From positions 62,001 to 126,000 of the forward strand of contig JBAOIA010000011.1 of the NCBI GenBank assembly GCA_037045145.1: 64,000 nucleotides of DNA, written 5' to 3'. The DNA is from Bacteroidia bacterium (lineage in GTDB: Bacteria; Bacteroidota; Bacteroidia; AKYH767-A; OLB10). How positions within the stretch are numbered: the stretch's first letter is position 1; the number at the start of each line of letters is the position of its first letter. The notes below the pieces were generated by a model, which was not told the origin of the DNA, did not search any database, and worked only from the letters and a program-made list of their open reading frames with translations. Shown here in pieces: positions 51,970 to 60,337 of this stretch. Both the position numbers and the translations under genes were made by a program.

Positions 51970-53588
51970 ATCTGTAAGGCTCCTTTGGCAAATTCGCTGG
52001 CTGCCTTCACAAATCTTACAAATAATGGATGAGGATTTTCTACCGTACTTTTATATTCGGGATGAAATTGAACACCTACAAACCATGGGTGGTTTTTTAT
52101 TTCAACTATCTCCACTAAGTTATCAGTAGGATTTATTCCTGTGGCAATCATACCGGCATCTTCAAACCTTTTCTGATACTTACTGTTAAACTCATAACGG
52201 TGCCGGTGTCGCTCATAGATTTTAGTTTTGCCATAGGCATTTGCTACCTTACTTCCTTTTACTAAAGAGCAAGGGTACTCTCCCAGTCGCATGGTACCCC
52301 CTTTTGCAGAGATCTCCTTTTGCTTGGCCATCAAGTCAATAACAGGATTTTTTGTCTCCTTATTCATTTCCGAACTGTGCGCATCTTTTAGCCCAAGCAC
52401 ATTGCGTGCAAACTCCACTACTGCACATTGCATGCCCAAACAAATTCCGAGAAAAGGAATTTTACTTTCCCTTGCGTATTTAATAGCTGCTATTTTTCCT
52501 TCTATACCTCTGTCGCCAAAGCCTGGAGCCACTAATATTCCCGACAAACCTTTAAGCTTATCGGCAACATTGTGTTCATCAATTTTTTCGGAATGTATCC
52601 ACTCAATATTCAACTTACATTCATTAGCAACACCTGCATGAATAAATGCTTCGGCAATTGATTTATAAGCATCTTTAAGCTCAATATATTTCCCTATCAA
52701 CCCGATTTTTACTTCAGACACCGGATGTTTTAATTTGCCCAAAAAAGACTTCCATGCCGTAAGGTCGGGTTCTTGTTTGAATGATAGTTTTAATTTATTA
52801 AGTACTACTTTATCTAATTGCTCTTTGAGCATGTGCAACGGAACTTCGTAAATGCTGCTGGCGTCAACAGCTTCAATAACGGCATTGACATTTACGTTAC
52901 AGAATAAGGCAATCTTTCTGCGCAGATCGGCACCAATAGGTTTCTCGCTACGGCAAACCAAAATATCAGGTTGCACACCATATTCGAGCATGGTTTTTAC
53001 TGAGTGCTGTGTGGGTTTGGTTTTTAGTTCTCCTGTAACATTCAGATAAGGTAAAAGTGTAAGATGAATAACACAACAGTTGCTGCCCATTTCCCAAATC
53101 ATCTGACGGATAGCTTCCACAAAAGGCAATGACTCAATATCACCAACGGTTCCACCTATTTCAGTAATTACTATATCATACTCACCTGTTTCACCTAAAA
53201 TTTTAATCCTTCTTTTTATCTCATCAGTAATGTGAGGGATTACCTGAACAGTCTTTCCCAAAAAAGCACCTTCGCGCTCTTTATTAATTACCGTTTGATA
53301 AATGCGCCCGGTGGTTACGTTATTTGCCTGAGAGGTGGGAACGTTTAAAAAACGTTCGTAATGCCCAAGGTCGAGGTCTGTTTCTGCACCATCATTAGTA
53401 ACATAACATTCTCCATGTTCATATGGATTTAATGTTCCCGGGTCAACATTGATATATGGATCTAACTTTTGAATGGTTACTCTATACCCGCGTGCCTGCA
53501 ACAATTTGGCAAGAGAAGCAGAAACAATCCCCTTACCTAATGATGAAGAAACACCACCGGTGACAAAAACATACTTTACAGCGCTCAT
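51966..53588 (-). CDS. pyrG: CTP synthase
   Basis: This 540-residue enzyme makes CTP from UTP, ATP and glutamine. Synthetase domain: KYVFVTGGVSSSLGKGI, LDPYINVDPGTLNPYEHGE, EIGGTVGDIES. Glutamine amidotransferase class I domain: FLGICLGMQC with the catalytic Cys, and VQFHPEYKS with His and Glu. The open frame reaches 53666, but ATG 53588 is right: it begins SAVKYVFVTGG like other PyrG proteins and lies 27 bases after a -7 element (53616-53623). Confidence 0.97.
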   Translation of the reverse strand: MSAVKYVFVTGGVSSSLGKGIVSASLAKLLQARGYRVTIQKLDPYINVDPGTLNPYEHGECYVTNDGAETDLDLGHYERFLNVPTSQANNVTTGRIYQTVINKEREGAFLGKTVQVIPHITDEIKRRIKILGETGEYDIVITEIGGTVGDIESLPFVEAIRQMIWEMGSNCCVIHLTLLPYLNVTGELKTKPTQHSVKTMLEYGVQPDILVCRSEKPIGADLRRKIALFCNVNVNAVIEAVDASSIYEVPLHMLKEQLDKVVLNKLKLSFKQEPDLTAWKSFLGKLKHPVSEVKIGLIGKYIELKDAYKSIAEAFIHAGVANECKLNIEWIHSEKIDEHNVADKLKGLSGILVAPGFGDRGIEGKIAAIKYARESKIPFLGICLGMQCAVVEFARNVLGLKDAHSSEMNKETKNPVIDLMAKQKEISAKGGTMRLGEYPCSLVKGSKVANAYGKTKIYERHRHRYEFNSKYQKRFEDAGMIATGINPTDNLVEIVEIKNHPWFVGVQFHPEYKSTVENPHPLFVRFVKAASEFAKGALQI

Positions 53589-53615
53589 AAGAAAAGGTTG
53601 TGGTGATACGGGATG

Positions 53616-53623
53616 CAAAAGTA
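53616..53623 (-). promoter_or_regulatory. -7 element for pyrG
   Basis: The minus strand reads TACTTTTG, a perfect match, 27 bases ahead of ATG 53588; supports the shorter start. Confidence 0.6.
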
Positions 53624-53694
53624 ACGTTTTGATTCGGCTTTGCAGAAAAGAACTCCAATAAATCAATATTATTTAGCAGCCTTTTACTTTTCAC

Positions 53695-53706
53695 TTGTTT
53701 AAACAA
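53695..53706. promoter_or_regulatory. 12-bp perfect palindrome, possible operator
   Basis: TTGTTTAAACAA is self-complementary and lies in the gap between the divergent pyrG and LamG-protein genes. It may be chance in AT-rich DNA. Confidence 0.2.
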
Positions 53707-53827
53707 ACAATATTATTTCGAACTGCCACTATAAATAATCTTTAGGTTTATCTTGTCTTTAAAATTCCCACATGTGGCAGCGAATTTTAACTACAACAAA
53801 ATCAACAAAATGCGTATTGAAAGTTTT

Positions 53828-53835
53828 TATATTTG
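53828..53835 (+). promoter_or_regulatory. -7 element for the LamG protein gene
   Basis: TATATTTG, a perfect match, 24 bases ahead of the ATG at 53860. Confidence 0.55.
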
Positions 53836-53859
53836 TAAAAACTATTAAACAAAAAAGTA

Positions 53860-55227
53860 ATGAAAAAATTATATGCTTTTGTGATTTTAATACTGGCAAA
53901 CGCTTTCATAAGTTCAGTATCTGCGCAGAGTCAAAATGCACTTGATTTTGACGGCTTAGACGATCAGGTTGTTTCGGTAAATGCCTCGTCACTCATTGCC
54001 AATTCATCACAAATCTCACTTAGCTTTTGGGTGTATCCGCGTAACCCTGTTCCGGGATTTCCTGACTTTGATGGTCTTGCAGGATTCAGAGATAATACCG
54101 TAGCCGATTTCTATATTTTGCAGTATTCTTCCACTGCCGTTGAAGCACGTTTTCGAAACAGCGCTGGTATAAATTTCGACATACTTTCGCAAGGGCTGCA
54201 ACTTAACACATGGCAGCAGTATGCACTAACTTATGATGGTTCATTCCTAAGACTTTTTAGAAATGGCTTAATTACCGATTCCGTTTCAGCCTCTGGTGTA
54301 ATTTCCAGTACTGCCACATCATTTTATTTGGGTAATCTTGTTTTTAGTGGAACTAATTTCCTTCTTGATGGCCAAATGGATGAAGTGGCACTTTGGAACA
54401 GAGCACTAACCCCACAGGAAGTGTTGTGTATTTATAAAAATAAAGTCAATACTACTTCTACCGGATTACAACTTTATTATGATATGAACACCGGCATTGC
54501 AGGTGGAAACAATTCCGGCATTCTTACTATTCCTGATATTTCAAACCACATCAATGGAGTTTTACAAAATTTTAGCATGACTGGCACATCTTCAAATTTC
54601 GTAAATGGTGTTGACCATGCAACCGTTATTACAGACACACTTTGTTCTGGTCAAACTTATTCTTTCAACGGTCAAACTTTGACACAAGCCGGTGTTTACA
54701 CTGCAACATTGGTATCATCCTTAAACTGCGACTCCATAGTGCGACTTACTCTTATTTCGAATGATACTACGGTAAATCAAAATCAGGCTGTATTAACAGC
54801 TGTACAGACTGGAGGAGTTTATCAGTGGGTAGATTGCAACAACAGCTATAACCCAATACCGGGTGCTACCAATCAGACCTACACAGCTACAGCTAATGGC
54901 AGCTATGCAGTTATCATCACTGCAAACGGATGCAGTGACACTTCAGCGTGTCATACAGTTGTTACAGTGGGTATCCATGAATATTCTGTATCAAACTGGA
55001 ACACTTACCCAAATCCAACTGTTAATGATTTTACTATAGTTACAAATGAAATAATTAACAATGCTGAAATTATTATTTCCGATATATCCGGGAAACAAAT
55101 CAGCAGAATGACTAAAGACATAAAATATCAGTATGCCGTTGATGTTTCAACTTTGCCTTGTGGCTCCTACATCATCACACTAAAAACTGAAAAGAAGACT
55201 GAAAAATGGCGATTGATTAAAATTTAA
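53860..55227 (+). CDS. Secreted LamG-domain protein with probable type IX sorting domain
   Basis: This is a 455-residue protein with a signal peptide to about residue 22 (SSVSAQ) and a LamG/concanavalin-like domain (about 25-200: ALDFDGLDDQVVSV, LSFWVYPRN, LDGQMDEVALWNRALTPQEV). A region with CSGQTYSFNGQTLTQAGVY and an Ig-like GGVYQWVDCNN follows. The end is a Por-type C-terminal sorting domain (about 380-455: TYPNPTVNDFTI, IIISDISGKQI, STLPCGSYIITLKTE), which directs export and surface attachment by the type IX system. Probably a surface adhesin or carbohydrate binder. Not in an operon. Confidence 0.85.
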   Translation: MKKLYAFVILILANAFISSVSAQSQNALDFDGLDDQVVSVNASSLIANSSQISLSFWVYPRNPVPGFPDFDGLAGFRDNTVADFYILQYSSTAVEARFRNSAGINFDILSQGLQLNTWQQYALTYDGSFLRLFRNGLITDSVSASGVISSTATSFYLGNLVFSGTNFLLDGQMDEVALWNRALTPQEVLCIYKNKVNTTSTGLQLYYDMNTGIAGGNNSGILTIPDISNHINGVLQNFSMTGTSSNFVNGVDHATVITDTLCSGQTYSFNGQTLTQAGVYTATLVSSLNCDSIVRLTLISNDTTVNQNQAVLTAVQTGGVYQWVDCNNSYNPIPGATNQTYTATANGSYAVIITANGCSDTSACHTVVTVGIHEYSVSNWNTYPNPTVNDFTIVTNEIINNAEIIISDISGKQISRMTKDIKYQYAVDVSTLPCGSYIITLKTEKKTEKWRLIKI

Positions 55228-55309
55228 AAATACCAACAATACATACAGTTGTAATTCAGATTTTTTAAAGTTAGCACTCATTTTAGAACGACCCTACTAC
55301 AAATAGACA

Positions 55310-56239
55310 ATGGATAAAGAGTTAGAAAAATTAGCACCTTCAAAGCGGTCGGCAGCCAAGACATTGTTTGCGACTTTTAAAATTTTAAAAGAAGTAGGCG
55401 GACAACTTCCAGGCAAACAAGTCATAGACAAAATTCGTGAGACAGTTGAATTAACAGACTGGGAAAAACAAGTTTATGAAAAGACGGGGTATGTTAGGTG
55501 GGAATCAATTCTTCACTTCTATACCATTGACGCAATTAAAGCTGGATATCTAAGAAAAAACAAAGGGGTTTGGTATTTAACTGACGAAGGAGAAAAAGCA
55601 ATAAAACTTGGACCTGCTAAACTTCTTGAGACTGCATCGCAACTTTACAGGACTTGGGCTGCTGACAACAAGGAAAGCAAACCCAAAAAGGGAAAAGACA
55701 CAGAGGACGAACCGACCGAACTTGAAGAAAATAAAACACAAACTCAAAAAGCAAATCTTGACTTATTAGAAGAACAGGCTATTTCCGGAATAAAAGATTT
55801 CATCAGGGGTAAAAACGCTTATGAGTTTCAAGATATGGTTGCCGCATTATTGAGAGCTATGAAATATCACACACCATTTATTTCACCAAAAGGTAAAGAC
55901 GGTGGTTTAGACATTGTAGCTTACAACGACCCATTAGGTGCGACCGCACCAAGACTGAAAGTGCAAGTAAAACATAGACCTGACGCATCAGTTCCTGTTG
56001 ACGACATTCGTAGTTTGACAGGACTTCTCAACAAGGATGGAGACATCGGTTTATTTGTAACCTCGGGAACTTTTACATCTGAGGCAGAACGTTCCGCAAG
56101 AGAAAGTCATAGACACATTAAGCTATTAGACATTGACAATTTCATTGAACTTTGGCAAGAATTTTATAACAAGCTGACAGACGATGACAAGAATATGCTT
56201 CCATTACACTCAATCTATTTTTTAGGCAGCAATGATTGA
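55310..56239 (+). CDS. Mrr-family type IV restriction endonuclease
   Basis: This is a 309-residue protein with an N-terminal Mrr winged-helix domain (about 5-105: TDWEKQVYEKTGYVRWESIL, LRKNKGVWYLTDEG), a charged linker (about 115-150) and an Mrr_cat nuclease domain (about 160-290). The PD-(D/E)xK-type site is Asp201 (GGLDIVA) and Gln219-Lys221 (QVK), with Glu172 likely upstream. It cuts modified DNA. No methyltransferase is adjacent. Asp codons are mostly GAC, whereas neighbours mostly use GAT; this suggests horizontal acquisition. Confidence 0.9.
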   Translation: MDKELEKLAPSKRSAAKTLFATFKILKEVGGQLPGKQVIDKIRETVELTDWEKQVYEKTGYVRWESILHFYTIDAIKAGYLRKNKGVWYLTDEGEKAIKLGPAKLLETASQLYRTWAADNKESKPKKGKDTEDEPTELEENKTQTQKANLDLLEEQAISGIKDFIRGKNAYEFQDMVAALLRAMKYHTPFISPKGKDGGLDIVAYNDPLGATAPRLKVQVKHRPDASVPVDDIRSLTGLLNKDGDIGLFVTSGTFTSEAERSARESHRHIKLLDIDNFIELWQEFYNKLTDDDKNMLPLHSIYFLGSND

Positions 56240-56304
56240 CAAGAAAGACAGAAAAATTAGTTCTAACAAAGTATTGGCAATAGTGGAGTTATCCGTTATA
56301 AAGT

Positions 56305-56991
56305 TTATTCTGTATCAAGATCATCGGCTTTCAGTTTAAAGCCCAGTTGCTTGCTGCTTGCAACAGCAGAGCCAAACGAGCCTGAAGATATTTCACGATA
56401 ACTCATGGCAGGAACCTGATCAAAAGGTTGTGCAAACAAATCGTATTGCAGGCAAAATAAAACTATCTGATCGAGTACATCGTTCAGGCGTTGCTCTGTC
56501 AATATATCATTGCTGATATCATTAAACAATAACCCTAATTGCTTGCGTCCTTCAACCATAAAATGATTTTCGTAGTTGACAAAAATTCTGGCAACGAGCA
56601 TGCCATAATCGTCATTCCTGCGTTCTGCAAGCGAGTCGGACAGAAAATTATAAACATGTATCACAGCACAACGACTGCGGTAGTCATCATCACGTAAATA
56701 AGAATAGCGATAAGCAGGATTATCAGGGCTTATGCGAAATAAATTTGGATGTAAATGAAACCATAACGTGTCATCGCCCAGTTGCAATTCACACTGATTA
56801 CTTCCGGTATCATAAAATTTTATTCGCTGACGTTTGTTGGGTGCCTGATAGTACGTTGCTGTACCTTCAACAAATTTTTTCAGATAGTTTTTTATCTCAT
56901 TAAAATGCCCGCTTGCAAATTCAACTATTTTGCAGTTGAGCGGGAAATGAGTTTTAATAAGTTCTGCTATCTTGTCGTTTACCGGTTCCAT
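56305..56991 (-). CDS. Unknown cytosolic protein in operon with proS
   Basis: This is a 228-residue soluble protein with no recognisable domain. Segments such as LWFHLHPNLFRISPDNPAY, RCAVIHVYNFLSDSLAERRN and DDYGMLVARIFVNYENHFM have a regular folded composition. The C-terminus is acidic. It starts 12 bases after the proS stop, so it is co-transcribed with proS. I know no functional link. Confidence 0.65.
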   Translation of the reverse strand: MEPVNDKIAELIKTHFPLNCKIVEFASGHFNEIKNYLKKFVEGTATYYQAPNKRQRIKFYDTGSNQCELQLGDDTLWFHLHPNLFRISPDNPAYRYSYLRDDDYRSRCAVIHVYNFLSDSLAERRNDDYGMLVARIFVNYENHFMVEGRKQLGLLFNDISNDILTEQRLNDVLDQIVLFCLQYDLFAQPFDQVPAMSYREISSGSFGSAVASSKQLGFKLKADDLDTE

Positions 56992-57003
56992 AGTTTTGAG
57001 ATT

Positions 57004-58479
57004 TTAATAAGCTCGTGCAAACAATACCCTTTGTGTGCTGGGTTTTCCTGTAAGAATACATTTGCCGTTTTCTTGTTTGTTGTTTAATGGGATGCATCGG
57101 ATGGTAGCCTTGGTCTTCTCTTTTATTTTTTCTTCTGTTTCTGCAGTACCATCCCAATGTGCAAATACAAATCCTCCCTTGGAGTCGAGTATTTTGATAA
57201 ACTCATCCATACTATCGGCAACGTGGGTTGATGTGTCGCGAAAATCAATTGCTTTTTTAAAAATATTCTCTTGAATTTGCTGAAGAAGATTTTCAATCTT
57301 CAATTCAATATCTGTTATCTGCACTGTCATTTTCTCTTTGGTATCGCGTCTGGCAAGTTCAACAGTGCCGCTCTCCACATCACGCGGACCTATAGCAAGG
57401 CGAACCGGCACACCTTTCATTTCGTATTCGGCAAACTTCCACCCTGGTTTGGCTTGATCATCATCATCATATACTACGGCAATGCCTCGTGCGGTGAGTG
57501 CTTTCTTAATTTTAAGTGCAACGTCTGATACAAGTTTCAGTTGTTCATCACTTTTATAAATTGGTACAATGACTACCTGAATAGGTGCCAACTTAGGTGG
57601 TAACACCAATCCATCATCATCAGAATGTGCCATCACCAATGCGCCCATCAGTCGTGTTGAAACTCCCCATGATGTTGCCCACACAAAATCCTGAACACCT
57701 TGTTTGGATGTAAACTTTACGTCAAATGCCTTTGCAAAATTCTGTCCGAGAAAATGTGATGTTCCTGCCTGTAATGCTTTACCATCCTGCATAAGTGCTT
57801 CTATGCAATAGGTATCTAATGCACCGGCAAAGCGTTCGTTAGCAGATTTCACACCTTTAACAACAGGAATAGCCAGCCATTGTTCAGCAAATTCAGCATA
57901 AACATCAAGCATTTTTCTGGTTTCTTCAACTGCTTCTTCAGCTGTAGCATGTGCCGTATGCCCTTCTTGCCATAGAAACTCTGCAGTACGCAAAAACAAA
58001 CGTGTGCGCATTTCCCATCGCACCACATTAGCCCATTGATTGAGTAAAATAGGTAAATCTCGATAGGACTGAATCCAGTTTCTGTATGTATTCCAGATAA
58101 TTGTCTCTGATGTTGGACGTACTATCAACTCTTCTTCGAGTTTAGCTTCCGGGTCAACAACTACACTTTTTCCATCATCTGATTGTTTCAATCTGTAATG
58201 TGTCACAACGGCACATTCTTTTGCAAAACCCTCTACATGGTTGGCTTCCTTGCTAAAGAATGATTTTGGGATGAAGAGTGGAAAATATGCATTGCTGTGC
58301 CCTGTTGCTTTGAACATGCTGTCTAGCTGTTGTTGCATGCGCTCCCAAATGGCATAACCATAGGGTTTTATGACCATGCAACCCCTGACAGATGAATTTT
58401 CTGCAAGGCCTGCACGAATGACAAGCTGGTTATACCACTCTGAATAATTTTGATCGCGTGTTGGAAAGTCTTTAGCCAT
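57004..58479 (-). CDS. proS: Prolyl-tRNA synthetase, archaeal/eukaryotic type
   Basis: This 491-residue class II synthetase is of the short form without the bacterial editing insertion. Motifs: VIKPYGYAIWERMQ (motif 1 region), RPTSETIIWNTYRNWIQSYR and RWEMRTRLFLRTAEFLWQEG (motif 2), DTYCIEALMQDGKALQAGTS and ATSWGVSTRLMGALV (motif 3), and a C-terminal zinc-type domain ending RVLFARAY. It charges tRNA-Pro. First gene of a pair with the unknown gene downstream. Confidence 0.96.
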   Translation of the reverse strand: MAKDFPTRDQNYSEWYNQLVIRAGLAENSSVRGCMVIKPYGYAIWERMQQQLDSMFKATGHSNAYFPLFIPKSFFSKEANHVEGFAKECAVVTHYRLKQSDDGKSVVVDPEAKLEEELIVRPTSETIIWNTYRNWIQSYRDLPILLNQWANVVRWEMRTRLFLRTAEFLWQEGHTAHATAEEAVEETRKMLDVYAEFAEQWLAIPVVKGVKSANERFAGALDTYCIEALMQDGKALQAGTSHFLGQNFAKAFDVKFTSKQGVQDFVWATSWGVSTRLMGALVMAHSDDDGLVLPPKLAPIQVVIVPIYKSDEQLKLVSDVALKIKKALTARGIAVVYDDDDQAKPGWKFAEYEMKGVPVRLAIGPRDVESGTVELARRDTKEKMTVQITDIELKIENLLQQIQENIFKKAIDFRDTSTHVADSMDEFIKILDSKGGFVFAHWDGTAETEEKIKEKTKATIRCIPLNNKQENGKCILTGKPSTQRVLFARAY

Positions 58480-58605
58480 TTTTTATCTTTGAAGTGAAAT
58501 TGCAATGAATGATTTTTGCAAAACTGTTGAATATTATGAGATGGCAGCAAAATTGTAAAACAAACATAACATATCCAATTACGTTAAACTATTGTGCATA
58601 AAAAC

Positions 58606-60309
58606 ATGTCAAATAATAAAAAACAAAATACGATGAAATCAATAGCACTATCTGCAGTAGCAATGTTCACACTTGCCTCCTGCACCTCATCACAACAGGC
58701 TTCAAATGCCTATTCCGATGACGTTTATTATTCATCCAAAGCAAAACCTGCTGAAGCCGTTCAGACACAGCAACAAGTGCAGCAGCCACAGCAGGATGCC
58801 AATAATCAAACAGAATCCAATCAGGGCAGCAGCACTTCTGCTGAAAACCGTTTTGATTATAACGATGCCGGCACAACAACACAGGATGGCAACACCTATG
58901 TGACAAATAATTATTACAACGATGATGATTATTATGACTACGCCTATTCATCACGCATACGCAGATTTTATCGCCCAATGTCGAATTATGGTTATTATGA
59001 TTCATATTATACCAATTCATACTGGTATGATTACAATCCTTATGACTATGGTGTGAGCATTTATTGTGGTTATAATTGGTGGGCTCCTTCTTTCTGGTGG
59101 GCTCCTTCTTTCACTTATTTCAGTTGGGGTTATTCACCATATAACTACTGGTGGAGCAGTCCATATTCGTACTATGGATATGGCCCTTACCATAATCATG
59201 GCTGGAACAATTATAGCTATGGCTACTGGAATGGCTATAATAACGGATACTGGAATGGCTATTACGATGGTTACTATAATGGTTATGGCTACAATCCATA
59301 CTATTTTAACAGTTACGACAGCTATAGCTATAACAACACTTATTACGGACCAAGACGCTCAACTTCAGGTTCTGGCAGCAGCAATGCCATTCCTCCAAGA
59401 AGTATGGCCGATTCATACAACAGAGCTTTGGTAAAAAACGGTAGAAACTCAATGCCTGTGAGTCAGAGCTTTGCAAATGCAATGTCATTGCCAACACGTG
59501 ATTCAAAATCTACTGATGCAGAAGTAATTCATCCAAGGAACAATGTGAACACCAATAGTCCTGTAAAAGATTCTCGCAATGTTGAAACAGCACCTGTAAA
59601 AAATAATGATGCTGAAAACATTCATCCAAGGAACAATGTGAACACCAATAGTCCTGTAAAAGATTCTCGCAATGTTGAAACAGCACCTGCTAAAAATAAT
59701 GATGCTGAAATCATTCATCCAAGGAACAATGTGAACACCAATAGTCCTGTAAAAGATTCTCGTAATGTTGAAACAGCACCTGTAAAGAACAACAGAGCCG
59801 ATCAGTTTTCTACACCAAGAAATAATGGAGATGTAAAAGACAACTCAAGTACTCCTATTGCACCTCCGGTGCGTAACAACAGCAGAAATGAAGTTAATCC
59901 GGAGTACAATAGTAGTCCACGTAATACAGAAACTGTTCCTCCACGTAACTACGAAAGCAATCCACGTTATACTACACCTAAAGAATCTCCAAGGAGAAAC
60001 GTTGAAAGTAATCCACGCTACAATACACCGGCAGAGTCGCCCAGAAGAAATTACGAAAGCACCCCTGAGAATGCGCCACGTCAATACAGGAATACTGAAA
60101 GTGAGCCACGCCCAAGAAGAAACGTAGAAAGTACACCAAAACATGAGGCGCCTACCAGACAACAACGTACTGAGCCTTCACGTCAGGAGCAGACACCAAG
60201 ATATGAGCGTCCGGCTGCACAGCCACGTCAGGAGAGAAACTACTCTGCACCTTCACAACCACGACAAGAGTCAACACCTTCCAGAAACAATTCACGTAAC
60301 GGAAGATAA
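58606..60309 (+). CDS. Tyr/Trp/Gly-rich lipoprotein with tandem repeats
   Basis: This is a 567-residue lipoprotein with lipobox Cys near 26 (FTLASC). After a Gln/Asn-rich stretch, about residues 100-245 are extremely rich in Tyr, Trp, Gly and Asn (NYWWSSPYSYYGYGPYHNHG, WNGYYDGYYNGYG, and the duplicate WWAPSFWWAPSF). Residues about 304-396 are three near-identical 31-residue repeats (HPRNNVNTNSPVKDSRNVET core). The remainder is Pro/Arg/Ser-rich (PRRNVESNPRYNTP and variants). Probably extended and surface-exposed. Such proteins are sometimes mislabelled prolyl-tRNA synthetase because of their place next to proS. Start could also be ATG 58633. Confidence 0.78.
   Translation: MSNNKKQNTMKSIALSAVAMFTLASCTSSQQASNAYSDDVYYSSKAKPAEAVQTQQQVQQPQQDANNQTESNQGSSTSAENRFDYNDAGTTTQDGNTYVTNNYYNDDDYYDYAYSSRIRRFYRPMSNYGYYDSYYTNSYWYDYNPYDYGVSIYCGYNWWAPSFWWAPSFTYFSWGYSPYNYWWSSPYSYYGYGPYHNHGWNNYSYGYWNGYNNGYWNGYYDGYYNGYGYNPYYFNSYDSYSYNNTYYGPRRSTSGSGSSNAIPPRSMADSYNRALVKNGRNSMPVSQSFANAMSLPTRDSKSTDAEVIHPRNNVNTNSPVKDSRNVETAPVKNNDAENIHPRNNVNTNSPVKDSRNVETAPAKNNDAEIIHPRNNVNTNSPVKDSRNVETAPVKNNRADQFSTPRNNGDVKDNSSTPIAPPVRNNSRNEVNPEYNSSPRNTETVPPRNYESNPRYTTPKESPRRNVESNPRYNTPAESPRRNYESTPENAPRQYRNTESEPRPRRNVESTPKHEAPTRQQRTEPSRQEQTPRYERPAAQPRQERNYSAPSQPRQESTPSRNNSRNGR
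59515..59793 (+). repeat. Three direct 93-bp repeats within the lipoprotein gene
   Basis: Copies begin at 59515, 59608 and 59701 and differ at only a few positions. Being a multiple of three, copy-number change would keep the frame. Confidence 0.9.
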
Positions 60310-60337
60310 TTAGCAGTAAACAACAATTAAAGACATT

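Noticed and set aside
55228..56304. Mobile element or full restriction-modification system around the Mrr gene
   Set aside because: No transposase, integrase, terminal repeats, methyltransferase or specificity gene is visible.
59515..59793. Possible CRISPR array
   Set aside because: The repeats are 93 bp, direct, contiguous without spacers and in frame inside a lipoprotein gene.
59066..60165. Several open frames on other frames/strands in the Tyr-rich lipoprotein gene
   Set aside because: They are by-products of low-complexity TAT/GGN-rich coding sequence; translations are repetitive Met/Ile/Thr or Cys/Phe strings.
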